From positions 1-64,000 of the forward strand of contig CAIUWK010000018.1 of the NCBI GenBank assembly GCA_903902855.1: a stretch of DNA of 64,000 nt, given 5' to 3'. Shown here piece by piece: positions 35,665 through 43,947 of the stretch. Below the pieces are notes generated by a model. It had not been told where the DNA came from, did no database searches, and worked only from the letters and a program-made list of their open reading frames with translations. A program made the translations under genes and the position numbers. Each line of letters starts with the position of its first letter. Within the stretch, counting starts at the first letter, position 1. The DNA comes from an uncultured Geobacter sp. Its GTDB lineage: Bacteria; Desulfobacterota; Desulfuromonadia; Geobacterales; CAIOGM01.

Positions 35665-36110
35665 CCGATCAATTGCGGGTACTGCTGAAAAATGACCTGA
35701 AACTGCTTCATGATGCCTGTGACGTGCTGGAATATTCCTTCAAAAAGTGTCGTGATATCGGACTCAAGGAGTACTATGAACCGGAAGAGCTTGAAAGCTT
35801 TGAGTCCTTTACCGGTAGATTTGCGCGTTTGAGCGATATTCTGATTCAGAAACTGTTTCGGCTGGTGGATGAGCTTGACCTTGATTCGGCGGGGACGGTG
35901 AGAGACCGGATTAACAGGGCGGAAAAAAAGGGGTTGATCGAACGGAGTGACGTTTTTGTCGAGATCCGGATGGTGCGAAATGACATTGCCCATGAATATC
36001 TTCCTGAGGCGATTCATGATATTTTCGGGAAAGTTTTGACGTTGACGCCGCATTTGATGGACGGCGTTGGGCGCACCATGGAGTATTGCCGAAAATACGA
36101 ATTGAATTGA
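35661..36110 (+). CDS. HEPN-domain toxin (HepT-like, HI0074 family)
   Basis: A 149-residue all-helical protein of the nucleotidyltransferase-substrate-binding HEPN family. The RNase motif Rx4HxY is visible as Arg106, His111 and Tyr113 in MVRNDIAHEYL; in characterised HepT proteins the Tyr is the residue AMPylated by MntA. SFTGRFARLSDILIQKLFR is the second conserved helix. Together with the preceding MNT gene it forms a type VII toxin-antitoxin pair. Both genes are intact, so the pair is probably active. Confidence 0.87.
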   Translation: MTDQLRVLLKNDLKLLHDACDVLEYSFKKCRDIGLKEYYEPEELESFESFTGRFARLSDILIQKLFRLVDELDLDSAGTVRDRINRAEKKGLIERSDVFVEIRMVRNDIAHEYLPEAIHDIFGKVLTLTPHLMDGVGRTMEYCRKYELN

Positions 36111-36238
36111 AGGGACATGACCTCCGGTTGCTGTTTTCGTTTGCATTTCGAGTACAGAGTGCTTACTATAATGTTCCTGAAAATTACTGTGATGACACAT
36201 GAAGTCCCGCTGTTGACACGAGGAGCCACGACCTTATC

Positions 36239-38185
36239 ATGACACTGCTTTCCTGGATTACTAACATTAAAAAGAGTTCCCGCCAGTATCTCGTCTTTAC
36301 CATCGATTTCGTCTGCATCATCGTGGCGCTCCTCCTTGCCTATCTCTTCAGGACCGATTTCGATCTGCATAACTCGATCTGGGACGGCTTCACTCATACC
36401 CTGCTGACCGTCATGGCCACCAAGCCGCTGGTCTTCTATTTCTCCCGGATGTACCGGAGCATGTGGCGCTACGCCTCCATCGCCGAGACCCTGGTCCTGG
36501 TGAAGACCGTCTCCATCGCCTCCCTGGCGGCTATCTGCGCCCTGGTCCTCAGCGGCGAGTTCAACCACTTCTCCCGGGTTATCTTTCTCCTGGACTGGGG
36601 ATTCCTCTGTGCCCTCACGGGGGGGAGCCGTTTCATCTGGCGCTTCTATCTTGAGCGGCAGGTGCATGCCAACACCTCCGATGCGCTCCCCACCCTGATC
36701 ATCGGGGCCGGCGATGCCGGGTGCCTCCTTCTTGATTCCATCCGCCGACATCCCAAGCCCCCCTACCGGATCGTCGGCTTTATCGATGATGATCCGGTCA
36801 AGCAGGGGATGTTCCTGAAAGGGACACCGGTGCTGGGGAATACTCATGATCTCCCCTCCCTGGTCCTGTCTCATGAGGTCAAGTTGGCCATCCTGGCGAT
36901 CCCCTCGGCGGGGCTCTCCCGTATCCGGGACGTGATCCGCCGCTGTCAGACCGCCAAAATATCATTCAAGATCTTGCCGCAAATCAAGGACTTGGTTCAT
37001 GGAGAGGTGGAATTTTCCCAGATCAAGGAGGTGGAGCTGGAGGATCTCCTGGGGCGTGAGCCGGCAGTGCTGGATATGGCGGCCATCAGCAGTTACCTGG
37101 CAGGTAAACGCGTTATGGTCACCGGAGCCGCCGGGAGTATCGGGAGCGAGATCTGCCGCCAGATCGCCCGGTTTAACCCGGCCAAGCTGATCATCTTCGA
37201 TAACGCCGAAACCCCCCTCTATCACATCGAGAAGGAGCTCAGGGGACAGCATCCGGGGCTCCACCTCATCCCGCTTTTAGGGGACGTACGGGCCCGCCGG
37301 CGGCTGGAAACCGTCTTCGAAGAGTTCCTTCCCCAAGTGGTCTTTCATGCCGCCGCCTACAAGCATGTCCCGCTGGTGGAATACAATCCGCTGGAGGCGG
37401 CCAACAACAACATCAGGGGGACCGCCATCCTGGCCGAGACCGCCGACCGGTTCGGAGTCTCGGATTTCGTCATGGTCTCCACGGACAAGGCGGTGAATCC
37501 CACCAACGTCATGGGATGCACCAAGCGGATAGCGGAACTGTTCGTTCAGGGGCTCTCCCAGCAGAGCCGGACCAAGTTCGCTACCGTCCGTTTCGGCAAC
37601 GTCTTGGGGAGCCAGGGGAGCGTGATCCCCCTTTTCAAGGAGCAGATTCGCCGGGGGGGACCGGTAACCATCACCGATCCGGCCATCACCCGTTATTTTA
37701 TGACCATCCCGGAGGCGAGCCAGCTGGTACTCCAGGCAGGCTGTCTGGGGAGGGGAGGGGAGATCTTCGTCCTGGAGATGGGGGAGCCGGTCCTGATCCT
37801 GGATCTGGCCGAAGAGCTGATCCGGCTGTCGGGGCTGGAGCCGAATAAGGATATCAAGATCACCTTCACCGGACTCCGGCCGGGGGAAAAGCTGTATGAA
37901 GAGCTGACCACCGACCGGGAGAGTGTGCAGAGGACCTCTCACGAAAAGATCATGGTTCTGACCCCCACACCGCTGAACTTTTCTGAGATCTGCACCGAGC
38001 TGGAAAATATCTTTGCGGGGGTCATCGCGGCGGACATCTGTCTGGTGATGGAGGCCATGCACCGGCTTGTGCCGGAATTCGTCTCCAATCACCATTTCGG
38101 CGAAACCGCTCCCATCACCTTCCGGCGTCTCCGTCCCGACCTCTTCCCCGAAGAGAGGCGACATTGTAAGGAAATCGGCCTCTGA
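36239..38185 (+). CDS. UDP-GlcNAc 4,6-dehydratase, PglF/WbpM/CapD type
   Basis: A 648-residue membrane-linked dehydratase of full WbpM/PglF length. Four N-terminal membrane spans (about residues 15-125) are followed by a small Rossmann-like domain (LIIGAGDAGCLLLDSI) and the C-terminal extended SDR with TGAAGSIGSEICRQ (about residue 294), VFHAAAYKHVPLVE and the active region STDKAVNPTNVMGCTKR (Asp416, Lys417). These enzymes make UDP-4-keto-6-deoxy-GlcNAc, the first step to bacillosamine or QuiNAc/FucNAc-type sugars. It fits with the pglE/pglD/pglC-like genes 8-11 kb upstream. The ATG at 36239 starts the GC-rich part of the window. Confidence 0.9.
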   Translation: MTLLSWITNIKKSSRQYLVFTIDFVCIIVALLLAYLFRTDFDLHNSIWDGFTHTLLTVMATKPLVFYFSRMYRSMWRYASIAETLVLVKTVSIASLAAICALVLSGEFNHFSRVIFLLDWGFLCALTGGSRFIWRFYLERQVHANTSDALPTLIIGAGDAGCLLLDSIRRHPKPPYRIVGFIDDDPVKQGMFLKGTPVLGNTHDLPSLVLSHEVKLAILAIPSAGLSRIRDVIRRCQTAKISFKILPQIKDLVHGEVEFSQIKEVELEDLLGREPAVLDMAAISSYLAGKRVMVTGAAGSIGSEICRQIARFNPAKLIIFDNAETPLYHIEKELRGQHPGLHLIPLLGDVRARRRLETVFEEFLPQVVFHAAAYKHVPLVEYNPLEAANNNIRGTAILAETADRFGVSDFVMVSTDKAVNPTNVMGCTKRIAELFVQGLSQQSRTKFATVRFGNVLGSQGSVIPLFKEQIRRGGPVTITDPAITRYFMTIPEASQLVLQAGCLGRGGEIFVLEMGEPVLILDLAEELIRLSGLEPNKDIKITFTGLRPGEKLYEELTTDRESVQRTSHEKIMVLTPTPLNFSEICTELENIFAGVIAADICLVMEAMHRLVPEFVSNHHFGETAPITFRRLRPDLFPEERRHCKEIGL

Positions 38186-38199
38186 TATGAGGAGAGAGT

Positions 38200-38481
38200 A
38201 TGGCCGAATTTGCCGTGAAGATGCAGGAACGGCATACGTATGGTCACTATCGTGATTGGCCGGTTGATGAGCGGTGGGAATTGATCGATGGTGTGGCTTA
38301 CGCCATGTCCCCTGCTCCTTCCCGGCAGCATCAGGAAATCTGCGGCACTCTCTATCGGCAGTTTTCCGCGTATCTTGTCGGTAAGCCCAGTAAAATCTAT
38401 TTCGCCCCCTTCGATCTCATCCTCCCCGAATCGGATGAGGCTGATGATGACTGTGATACGGTGGTGCCGCCTGATTCATGA
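38200..38481 (+). pseudogene. Truncated Uma2 family (DUF820) nuclease-like gene
   Basis: The 93 codons give the N-terminal half of a Uma2 protein: TYGHYRDWPVDERWELIDGV, then YAMSPAPSRQHQEICGTLYR and FAPFDLILPESDEADDDCDT. It stops at VVPPDS, where full proteins continue VQPDI and go on to the ExK part of the PD-(D/E)XK fold. The catalytic half is therefore missing. The stop overlaps the next glycosyltransferase start by ATGA at 38478-38481. It may persist as a translated leader for that gene. Confidence 0.75.
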
Positions 38482-39530
38482 AGATATCTATCATTACCGC
38501 CACTCGCAACTGCGCCGCCACCGTGGCCCACTGCATGAACTCCCTCCGGCAGCAGACCTATCCCCACATCGAGCATCTCATCATCGACGGCGCCTCCACC
38601 GATGACACGCTGAAGATAGTTCAAGGTTTAACGGATAAGGTTCAAGGTTCAAGGACGAAGGTTCAAGGTTCAAGGTTCAAGGTTAAACCCCTTTCTTCCC
38701 CAGTCTTCGATTATGATTTACCCGCAGTTCCCGCAGTTCCCGCTTCCCCGGTCCCCGGTCCCCGGTCCCCAGTCCCCGGTCCCCGGTCCCCATTCTCCGC
38801 TTCCCCAGTCCCCGCTTCCCCGGTCCCCGGTCCCCGGTCCCCGGTCACCGTTCTTCTAAGCGAGCCTGACAACGGCATCTATGACGCCATGAACAAGGGG
38901 ATAGCCCTTGCCACCGGCGACATCATCGGCATCCTCAACGCCGACGATTTTTATGCGGATTCCCGGGTGTTGGCAAGGGTGGCGGCTGTTTTTGAAGATC
39001 CAGCGGTCATGGGCTGTTACGGGGATCTGGTATATGTCAACGATGCGAGAAACAATGGACAATGGACAATGGACAATGGGCAATGGATAGTGGACAATGG
39101 GCAACGGAAAACTGACAATTGTCAATTATCAATTGTCAATTGTCAATTGCCTCTCCACCGTTACTGGAAGGCCGGAAGTTTTGACCATACTCGCTTTGCC
39201 TGGGGGTGGATGCCGCCGCACCCCACCTTCTTTGTCCGGCGCAGCGTGTATGAACGGTACGGAACGTTTCGCCTGGATATGGGGTCGGCTGCCGACTACG
39301 AGCTCATGCTCCGTTTTCTCCTGAAAGAGCGGATACGAGCCGCCTATATCCCTTCCGTGCTGGTGGCCATGCGAACGGGGGGGGCCAGCAATGCGTGCCT
39401 GAAGAGCCGCCTGCGCGCCAACCGGATGGACCGTCGGGCCTGGAAGGTGAACGGTCTCACCCCTCTCCCCTGGACGATTCTGTGCAAGCCGCTGCGCAAG
39501 CTGTCACAGTGGTTTGTGAAAAACTGTTGA
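38478..39530 (+). CDS. Glycosyltransferase family 2 with two in-frame repeat insertions
   Basis: A 350-residue GT2 of the WcaA/colanic-acid type. The fold is clear: ISIITATRNCAATVAHCMNS, IDGASTDDTLKIVQ, then SEPDNGIYDAMNKGIALATG, the DxD region ILNADDFYAD, and HPTFFVRRSVYERYG. Two stretches do not belong to the family. Residues 50-124 are repeats (KVQGSR units and SPVPGPR units) set between the nucleotide loop and SEPDNGIYD, which are normally joined by about ten residues. Residues 193-224 are NGQWTMDNGQW and DNCQLSIVNCQL units. Both insertions keep the frame. The stop TGA lies in a CTGTTGAAGCG repeat. Whether the enzyme still works is unknown. Confidence 0.83.
   Translation: MKISIITATRNCAATVAHCMNSLRQQTYPHIEHLIIDGASTDDTLKIVQGLTDKVQGSRTKVQGSRFKVKPLSSPVFDYDLPAVPAVPASPVPGPRSPVPGPRSPFSASPVPASPVPGPRSPVTVLLSEPDNGIYDAMNKGIALATGDIIGILNADDFYADSRVLARVAAVFEDPAVMGCYGDLVYVNDARNNGQWTMDNGQWIVDNGQRKTDNCQLSIVNCQLPLHRYWKAGSFDHTRFAWGWMPPHPTFFVRRSVYERYGTFRLDMGSAADYELMLRFLLKERIRAAYIPSVLVAMRTGGASNACLKSRLRANRMDRRAWKVNGLTPLPWTILCKPLRKLSQWFVKNC
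38625..38849. repeat. Insertion 1 in the glycosyltransferase: GGTTCAA and GTCCCCG arrays
   Basis: 225 nt (75 codons). First GGTTCAA 7-nt units (38640-38685), then GTCCCCG/CTTCCCC 7-nt units (38747-38849), joined by CCCGCAGTTCCCGCAGTTCC. Both families lack stop codons in the frames used, and the length is a multiple of three. Confidence 0.85.
39054..39149. repeat. Insertion 2 in the glycosyltransferase: ACAATGG and TCAATTG arrays
   Basis: About 96 nt (32 codons): five ACAATGG-like 7-nt units followed by five TCAATTG-like units, the two halves being partly complementary. It lies between VYVNDARN and PLHRYWKAGSF of the transferase. Confidence 0.83.
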
Positions 39531-40033
39531 AGCGTTGGTATGAAGCTGTTGAATCGTTGAACTGTTGAATTGTTGGTATGAAACTGTTGAAGCGTTGAAT
39601 CGAAGGTAACAGGCCAGCTCAATGCAGGTGCGCGACTTTCGTAACCCCTCCTGTCCTCCCCCCTTCGGCTCCCTTCGACTTCCCTTCAACTTCGCTCAGG
39701 GACCACGCTCAGGGCAGGCTTGACCCAAGGGGAGGGACGTGCTGAGAGAATCCGGCAGAGATGGTCCCCCCTCTTGAGACAAGAGCGGGCCAGGGGGAGT
39801 TATGATGACCGGGGTGCAGGAGCGCTGAATAGTTACAATCGAAAAAACAGTTCCTCGATTCAACAACTCAACGATTCAACGATTCAACAACTCAACAACT
39901 CAACAACTCAACAATTCAACAATTCAACGATTCAACAGTTCAACAAGCACTAACCCCCTTTCCTTTCTCTCCCGGTCGGTGGTATCATGAGGACCTTTTT
40001 CCTCACCACCCCGGGAGTGATCGACCATATACC
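39520..40033. repeat. 500-nt gene-free region with inverted 8-nt-period arrays
   Basis: TGTTGAAGCGTTG/GTTGAATC units (39528-39602) begin at the stop codon of the glycosyltransferase; the complementary CAACGATT/CAACAACT array runs at 39853-39953. In between is a CCCTTCGACTTCC...CGCTCAGGG dispersed element (39665-39715). The two arrays could pair into a long stem. The sequence 39970-40033 leads into the wecA-like gene. No gene is present. Confidence 0.8.
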
Positions 40034-41698
40034 ATGCACTTTCTTCTCGTTTTTTTTACCTTTGTCCTGGGACTCTTCACCTCACTGGTTCTGATATCCC
40101 CCATCTCCCGCCTGGCGGTGAGTATCGGTATCCTTGATCAGGGTGACGCGCGCAAGATCCACACCGGTCGGATTCCTCGTCTGGGGGGGATCGCCATCTT
40201 CTTCTCGGTCCTTCTGGCTACCATCCTCTTCAGCACCGTGGATCAGGTCATCAAGGGGTACCTTGCCGGGGGGATCATCATCTTCCTCACCGGTCTCAGT
40301 GACGACCTGCAGGAGCTTTCGCCCCGACAGAAGTTTCTGGGGGAGTTGGTTGCGGCAACGGTGGCCATCGTTATCGGTGGTCAGGAGCTTCACTCGCTGG
40401 GGAACCTGCTGGGTTTCGGGGAGGTGGCTCTCGGAGGATGGGCTCTCCCCTTCACCATCATAGCCCTGGTGGGGGTCATCAATGCCGTCAACCTCATCGA
40501 CGGATTGGACGGACTGGCCGGTGGCGTCACGGCTATTGCCGTACTGGGGTTTCTGATGCTGGCCTGGATGGGCGGGAATCAGAATCTCATGTACATTTCG
40601 GCGGCCCTCTTCGGGGCGACCCTGGGGTTTCTCAAGTTCAATACCCATCCCGCGCAGATCTTCATGGGGGATTCGGGAAGCCTTTTCTTGGGGTATAGTT
40701 TGGGTTTTTGCGCCATTAACCTGGCGTTGCAAGGGGGAGGGCACGTCTCTCCGGTGACCCCGCTCATGGTGCTGGCTCTCCCCATCGTGGACACCATCGT
40801 GGTCATGGTGGGAAGGATACGGCGAGGGGTTCGTTTCTCCGCCCCCGACAACAGCCACCTGCATCACCGGTTGCTGTCTCTGGGGTTCAGCCACGGTATG
40901 GTGGTGGCGCTGCTTTACTTCGTATCCTACTCCTTCGCCCTGGCGGCGCTTTTTTTCCGGGTTGCTCCTGATTACCTTCTCTTTTACGCTCTTCTGACAC
41001 TCCTGGGGTTGGGGTACCTCAACCTCCGGATGATGGAGCGGGAACAGGCACGTCGGGGCACCTTGAAGATCTTCGACCTGAAGCTCCCCTATCTGAAACT
41101 CTACCATAACCCCCGGTTGCTGCAGCTGTACATCGCTCTTCTCAGAGGTGCCAAGTACCTGTTGGTGGCGGTTTTTGTCCTGACCATGTTCATCCCTCCG
41201 GTGATCCGGGGGGATATCGGCATCGTCGCCGCGCTCCTGGTGGCGCTCTTCGGGGTGATGCTCTTCGTCCGTACCGACGAGAAGAACCGTTTCCTGCACT
41301 TTGCCATCTATTTTAACGGGGCGTTCGTCATCTATCTGATGCAGAACTATACCGGAAAGGTAGAACTCTTCGGTACGCCGCTCTACACCATCTCCAACAT
41401 CGTCTTCGGCGCGCTCTTTCTGGTGGTTCTGCTGCTGGTCTCCATTCGGGCCAATCCCACCGCCGTTATCAGCACCCCCCTGGAATATCTCATTATTTTT
41501 CTCGTGATCTCCGTGCCGCTCCTTCCGGAACAGTTCCGGCAACATCACCACCTGCTGCTGGTTGCCGGGAAATCGGTGATCCTCTTCGTGGCGCTGAAGC
41601 TGGTGCTGAAGCCGTGGGCGCACCGGAACCGGAAAATCATCCTGGCGGCGCTGGTCTCCCTGCTGGTGATCGCCCTCCGTAATCTGTTATCCCGGTAA
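40034..41698 (+). CDS. MraY/WecA-like undecaprenyl-phosphate GlcNAc-1-phosphate transferase, C-terminally extended
   Basis: A 554-residue polytopic membrane protein. Residues 1-345 match WecA/TagO-type polyprenyl-phosphate sugar-1-P transferases: HTGRIPRLGGIAIF, GLSDDLQELSPRQK (the metal-site Asp pair), INAVNLIDGLDGLAGG, IFMGDSGSLFLGY and the HLHHRLLSLGF His motif. About 200 further residues add five or six membrane spans (LLLVSIRANPTAVISTPLEYLIIFL and others) that ordinary WecA proteins lack. It probably starts the second polysaccharide on undecaprenyl phosphate. It follows a 500-nt repeat region and precedes tex by 12 nt. Confidence 0.87.
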   Translation: MHFLLVFFTFVLGLFTSLVLISPISRLAVSIGILDQGDARKIHTGRIPRLGGIAIFFSVLLATILFSTVDQVIKGYLAGGIIIFLTGLSDDLQELSPRQKFLGELVAATVAIVIGGQELHSLGNLLGFGEVALGGWALPFTIIALVGVINAVNLIDGLDGLAGGVTAIAVLGFLMLAWMGGNQNLMYISAALFGATLGFLKFNTHPAQIFMGDSGSLFLGYSLGFCAINLALQGGGHVSPVTPLMVLALPIVDTIVVMVGRIRRGVRFSAPDNSHLHHRLLSLGFSHGMVVALLYFVSYSFALAALFFRVAPDYLLFYALLTLLGLGYLNLRMMEREQARRGTLKIFDLKLPYLKLYHNPRLLQLYIALLRGAKYLLVAVFVLTMFIPPVIRGDIGIVAALLVALFGVMLFVRTDEKNRFLHFAIYFNGAFVIYLMQNYTGKVELFGTPLYTISNIVFGALFLVVLLLVSIRANPTAVISTPLEYLIIFLVISVPLLPEQFRQHHHLLLVAGKSVILFVALKLVLKPWAHRNRKIILAALVSLLVIALRNLLSR

Positions 41699-41710
41699 CC
41701 TTGCCACTTT

Positions 41711-43891
41711 ATGGAGGAATTTTTGAAAAACGATCTGCTGCAACAGGAGCGGGTACTTCGCTTCATTATCGAAGAATCCGGTTTGAAACCCTTTCAGGTG
41801 GAAAATACCGTGGAGCTGTTCCGGGAAGGGGGGACGGTCCCCTTCATCGCCCGGTACCGGAAGGAGCGGACCGGCGAACTGGATGAGGTGCAGATCCTGG
41901 CCATCGAGGAGCGGCTGGCCTATTTCAGCGAACTGGAGGAACGCAAGGTTACCGTTCTCAAGGCCATTGTCGATCAGGGGAAACTCTCCCCGGAGCTGGA
42001 GGGGCGGATCGGGGCATGCCGGCAGAAGACCGAGTTGGAGGATCTCTACCTCCCCTATAAGCCCAAGCGACGCACCAAGGCGACCATCGCCCGGGAACGG
42101 GGGCTGGAGCCGCTGGCAGAGCTGATGGCGGCCCAGGAGCTGACCCGCGGCACCCCTCAGGAGGCGGCTCTCCCTTTCGTCACCCCGGAGGTTCCGGACC
42201 CTGCCGCAGCCCTGGCCGGGGCAGGTCACATCCTGGCCGAACGGCTCAGTGACAACGCCGACGCCCGGGCCCTGGTCCGGCGGCTTACCTGGGAAGAGGG
42301 GATTTTTTCCTCTCGGGTTGCCGCGGAGAGGGTGGGGAGCGTCACCAAGTTCGAGATGTACTACGATTACCGGGAGCCGCTGAAGGGGATACCTTCCCAC
42401 CGGATGCTGGCCATGCGCCGGGGGGAGAAGGAAGAGGTACTCTTTCTGGCCATCGAGGCGCCGGAAGAGGCGATCCTGGCCGGACTGAAACGGCTGATGA
42501 TCAGCAGGGGGAGTATCTTTCAGCCGCTGCTGGAGCTGGTCGTGGCCGATGCCTACAAGCGGCTCATCGCCCCCTCCATGGAGGTAGAGCTCAGGCTGGA
42601 GGCGAAGAAGCGGGCCGATGAAGAGGCGATTTCCGTCTTTGCCCGGAACCTGCGCAACCTCCTCTTGGCACCTCCCGCCGGGAGCCTCCGGACCTTGGGG
42701 ATCGATCCGGGGGTCCGGAGCGGTTCCAAACTCACCGTGGTGGATCAGACCGGACGGCTCCTGGAGCACGCCGTCATCTATCCACTCACCGGCGGAGGGA
42801 AAGCGGCCGCCGCAGCCAAAGAGGTGGAGCGGCTGCTGCTGGGGCATCAGGTGGAGATGATCGCCGTGGGGAACGGTACGGGCGGTCGGGAGACGGAGCG
42901 GTTCGTGAAGGAGAGTCTGGCCGCCGGCGGTTTCCTGGTCCCGGTGGTGATGGTGAGCGAGGCCGGGGCCAGCGTCTACTCCGCCTCGGAGATCGCCCGG
43001 GAGGAATTTCCCGATCTGGACCTGACCCTGCGGGGGGCGATCTCCATTGCCCGGCGGCTCCAGGACCCTCTGGCGGAACTGGTGAAGATCGACCCCAAGA
43101 GCATCGGCGTGGGGCAGTACCAGCATGACGTGAACCAGGCGGGACTGGGGAAATCCCTGGACGACGTGGTGGTCTCCTGCGTGAACTATGTGGGGGTGGA
43201 TCTGAACACCGCCTCCCGTCCCCTCCTGGCCTCCGTGGCCGGTATCGGTCCCTCTCTGGCCGGGGCCATCGTGACGTGGCGTGACAAGAAGGGGTCGTTT
43301 TCCAGTCGGGATGAGCTGCGCAAGGTCCCCCGCTTCGGGGAGAAAGCTTTTGAACAGGCTGCCGGGTTCCTCCGGATTCGGGGGGGGAAGAACCCCCTGG
43401 ACAACAGCGCGGTCCATCCGGAAAATTATCCCTTGGTGAACCGGATGGCCGTTGACCTGGGAGTAACTGTGGCCGAGCTGATGGCGAAGGAAGAGCTCAT
43501 GGACCGGATTCAGCCGACCCGCTATCTGGGGGAGGGTATCGGGCTGCCGACCCTGCGGGACATCATTGCGGAGTTGAAGAAGCCGGGGCGTGACCCGCGG
43601 CACTCCTTCGTGGCGCCGTCATTTCGGGACGATCTCCAAGAGATGAGCGACCTTCAGCCGGGGATGATGCTCCAGGGGTGCGTCACCAACGTGGCTGCCT
43701 TCGGCGCCTTCGTGGATGTGGGGGTTCATCAGGACGGGCTGGTCCATATCAGTCATCTGGCCAAGAAGTTTCTGAAAGATCCCCATGACGCGGTGCGGGT
43801 GGGGGATCTGGTGACGGTGAAGGTTCTGGCAGTGGATCTCCAGCGAAAACGGATCTCCCTTTCCATCAAGGATGCGGTTAAAAGCTGTTGA
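41711..43891 (+). CDS. tex: Tex family RNA-binding transcription accessory protein
   Basis: A 726-residue cytoplasmic protein of usual Tex length. Order: N-terminal helical Tex_N (QERVLRFIIEESGLKPFQVENTVEL, FIARYRKERTGELDEVQI), YqgF-like RNase H fold (LRTLGIDPGVRSGSKLTVVD), helix-hairpin-helix (LLASVAGIGPSLAGAIVTWR), and the C-terminal S1 domain (GMMLQGCVTNVAAFGAFVDVGVHQDGLVHISHLA). It is a housekeeping gene inside the polysaccharide region. The start is uncertain: ATG 41711 lacks a ribosome site, while TTG 41723 has GGAGG five nt upstream. The final codons and TGA stop (AAAAGCTGTTGAAGCG) overlap an 8-nt-period repeat array. Confidence 0.94.
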   Translation: MEEFLKNDLLQQERVLRFIIEESGLKPFQVENTVELFREGGTVPFIARYRKERTGELDEVQILAIEERLAYFSELEERKVTVLKAIVDQGKLSPELEGRIGACRQKTELEDLYLPYKPKRRTKATIARERGLEPLAELMAAQELTRGTPQEAALPFVTPEVPDPAAALAGAGHILAERLSDNADARALVRRLTWEEGIFSSRVAAERVGSVTKFEMYYDYREPLKGIPSHRMLAMRRGEKEEVLFLAIEAPEEAILAGLKRLMISRGSIFQPLLELVVADAYKRLIAPSMEVELRLEAKKRADEEAISVFARNLRNLLLAPPAGSLRTLGIDPGVRSGSKLTVVDQTGRLLEHAVIYPLTGGGKAAAAAKEVERLLLGHQVEMIAVGNGTGGRETERFVKESLAAGGFLVPVVMVSEAGASVYSASEIAREEFPDLDLTLRGAISIARRLQDPLAELVKIDPKSIGVGQYQHDVNQAGLGKSLDDVVVSCVNYVGVDLNTASRPLLASVAGIGPSLAGAIVTWRDKKGSFSSRDELRKVPRFGEKAFEQAAGFLRIRGGKNPLDNSAVHPENYPLVNRMAVDLGVTVAELMAKEELMDRIQPTRYLGEGIGLPTLRDIIAELKKPGRDPRHSFVAPSFRDDLQEMSDLQPGMMLQGCVTNVAAFGAFVDVGVHQDGLVHISHLAKKFLKDPHDAVRVGDLVTVKVLAVDLQRKRISLSIKDAVKSC

Positions 43892-43938
43892 AGCGTTGAG
43901 TTGTTGAAGCGTTGAACTGTTGAACTGTTGAGTTGTTA
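43880..43938. repeat. TGTTGAAGCGTTGAG array filling the tex-ybgC gap
   Basis: Seven 8-nt units of the GTTGAAxx type cover the whole interval from the last tex codons to the AGGAGG ribosome site of ybgC. The first unit supplies the tex stop codon. Orientation is the reverse complement of the CAACGATT arrays. Confidence 0.85.
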
Positions 43939-43947
43939 GGAGGTTTC

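Noticed and set aside
39720-39953. Open frame encoding NSTIQQFNN-type repeats
   Set aside because: Generated wholly by the CAACxxTT array, which has no stops on this strand; no ribosome site or family match.
40082-41623. Long minus-strand frame (513 codons) opposite the wecA-like gene
   Set aside because: His/Gln/Glu-rich antisense of a membrane protein gene; no start signal.
41687-43603. Long open frame (638 codons) opposite tex
   Set aside because: Tex is certain on the plus strand; the antisense frame has only composition-driven residues.
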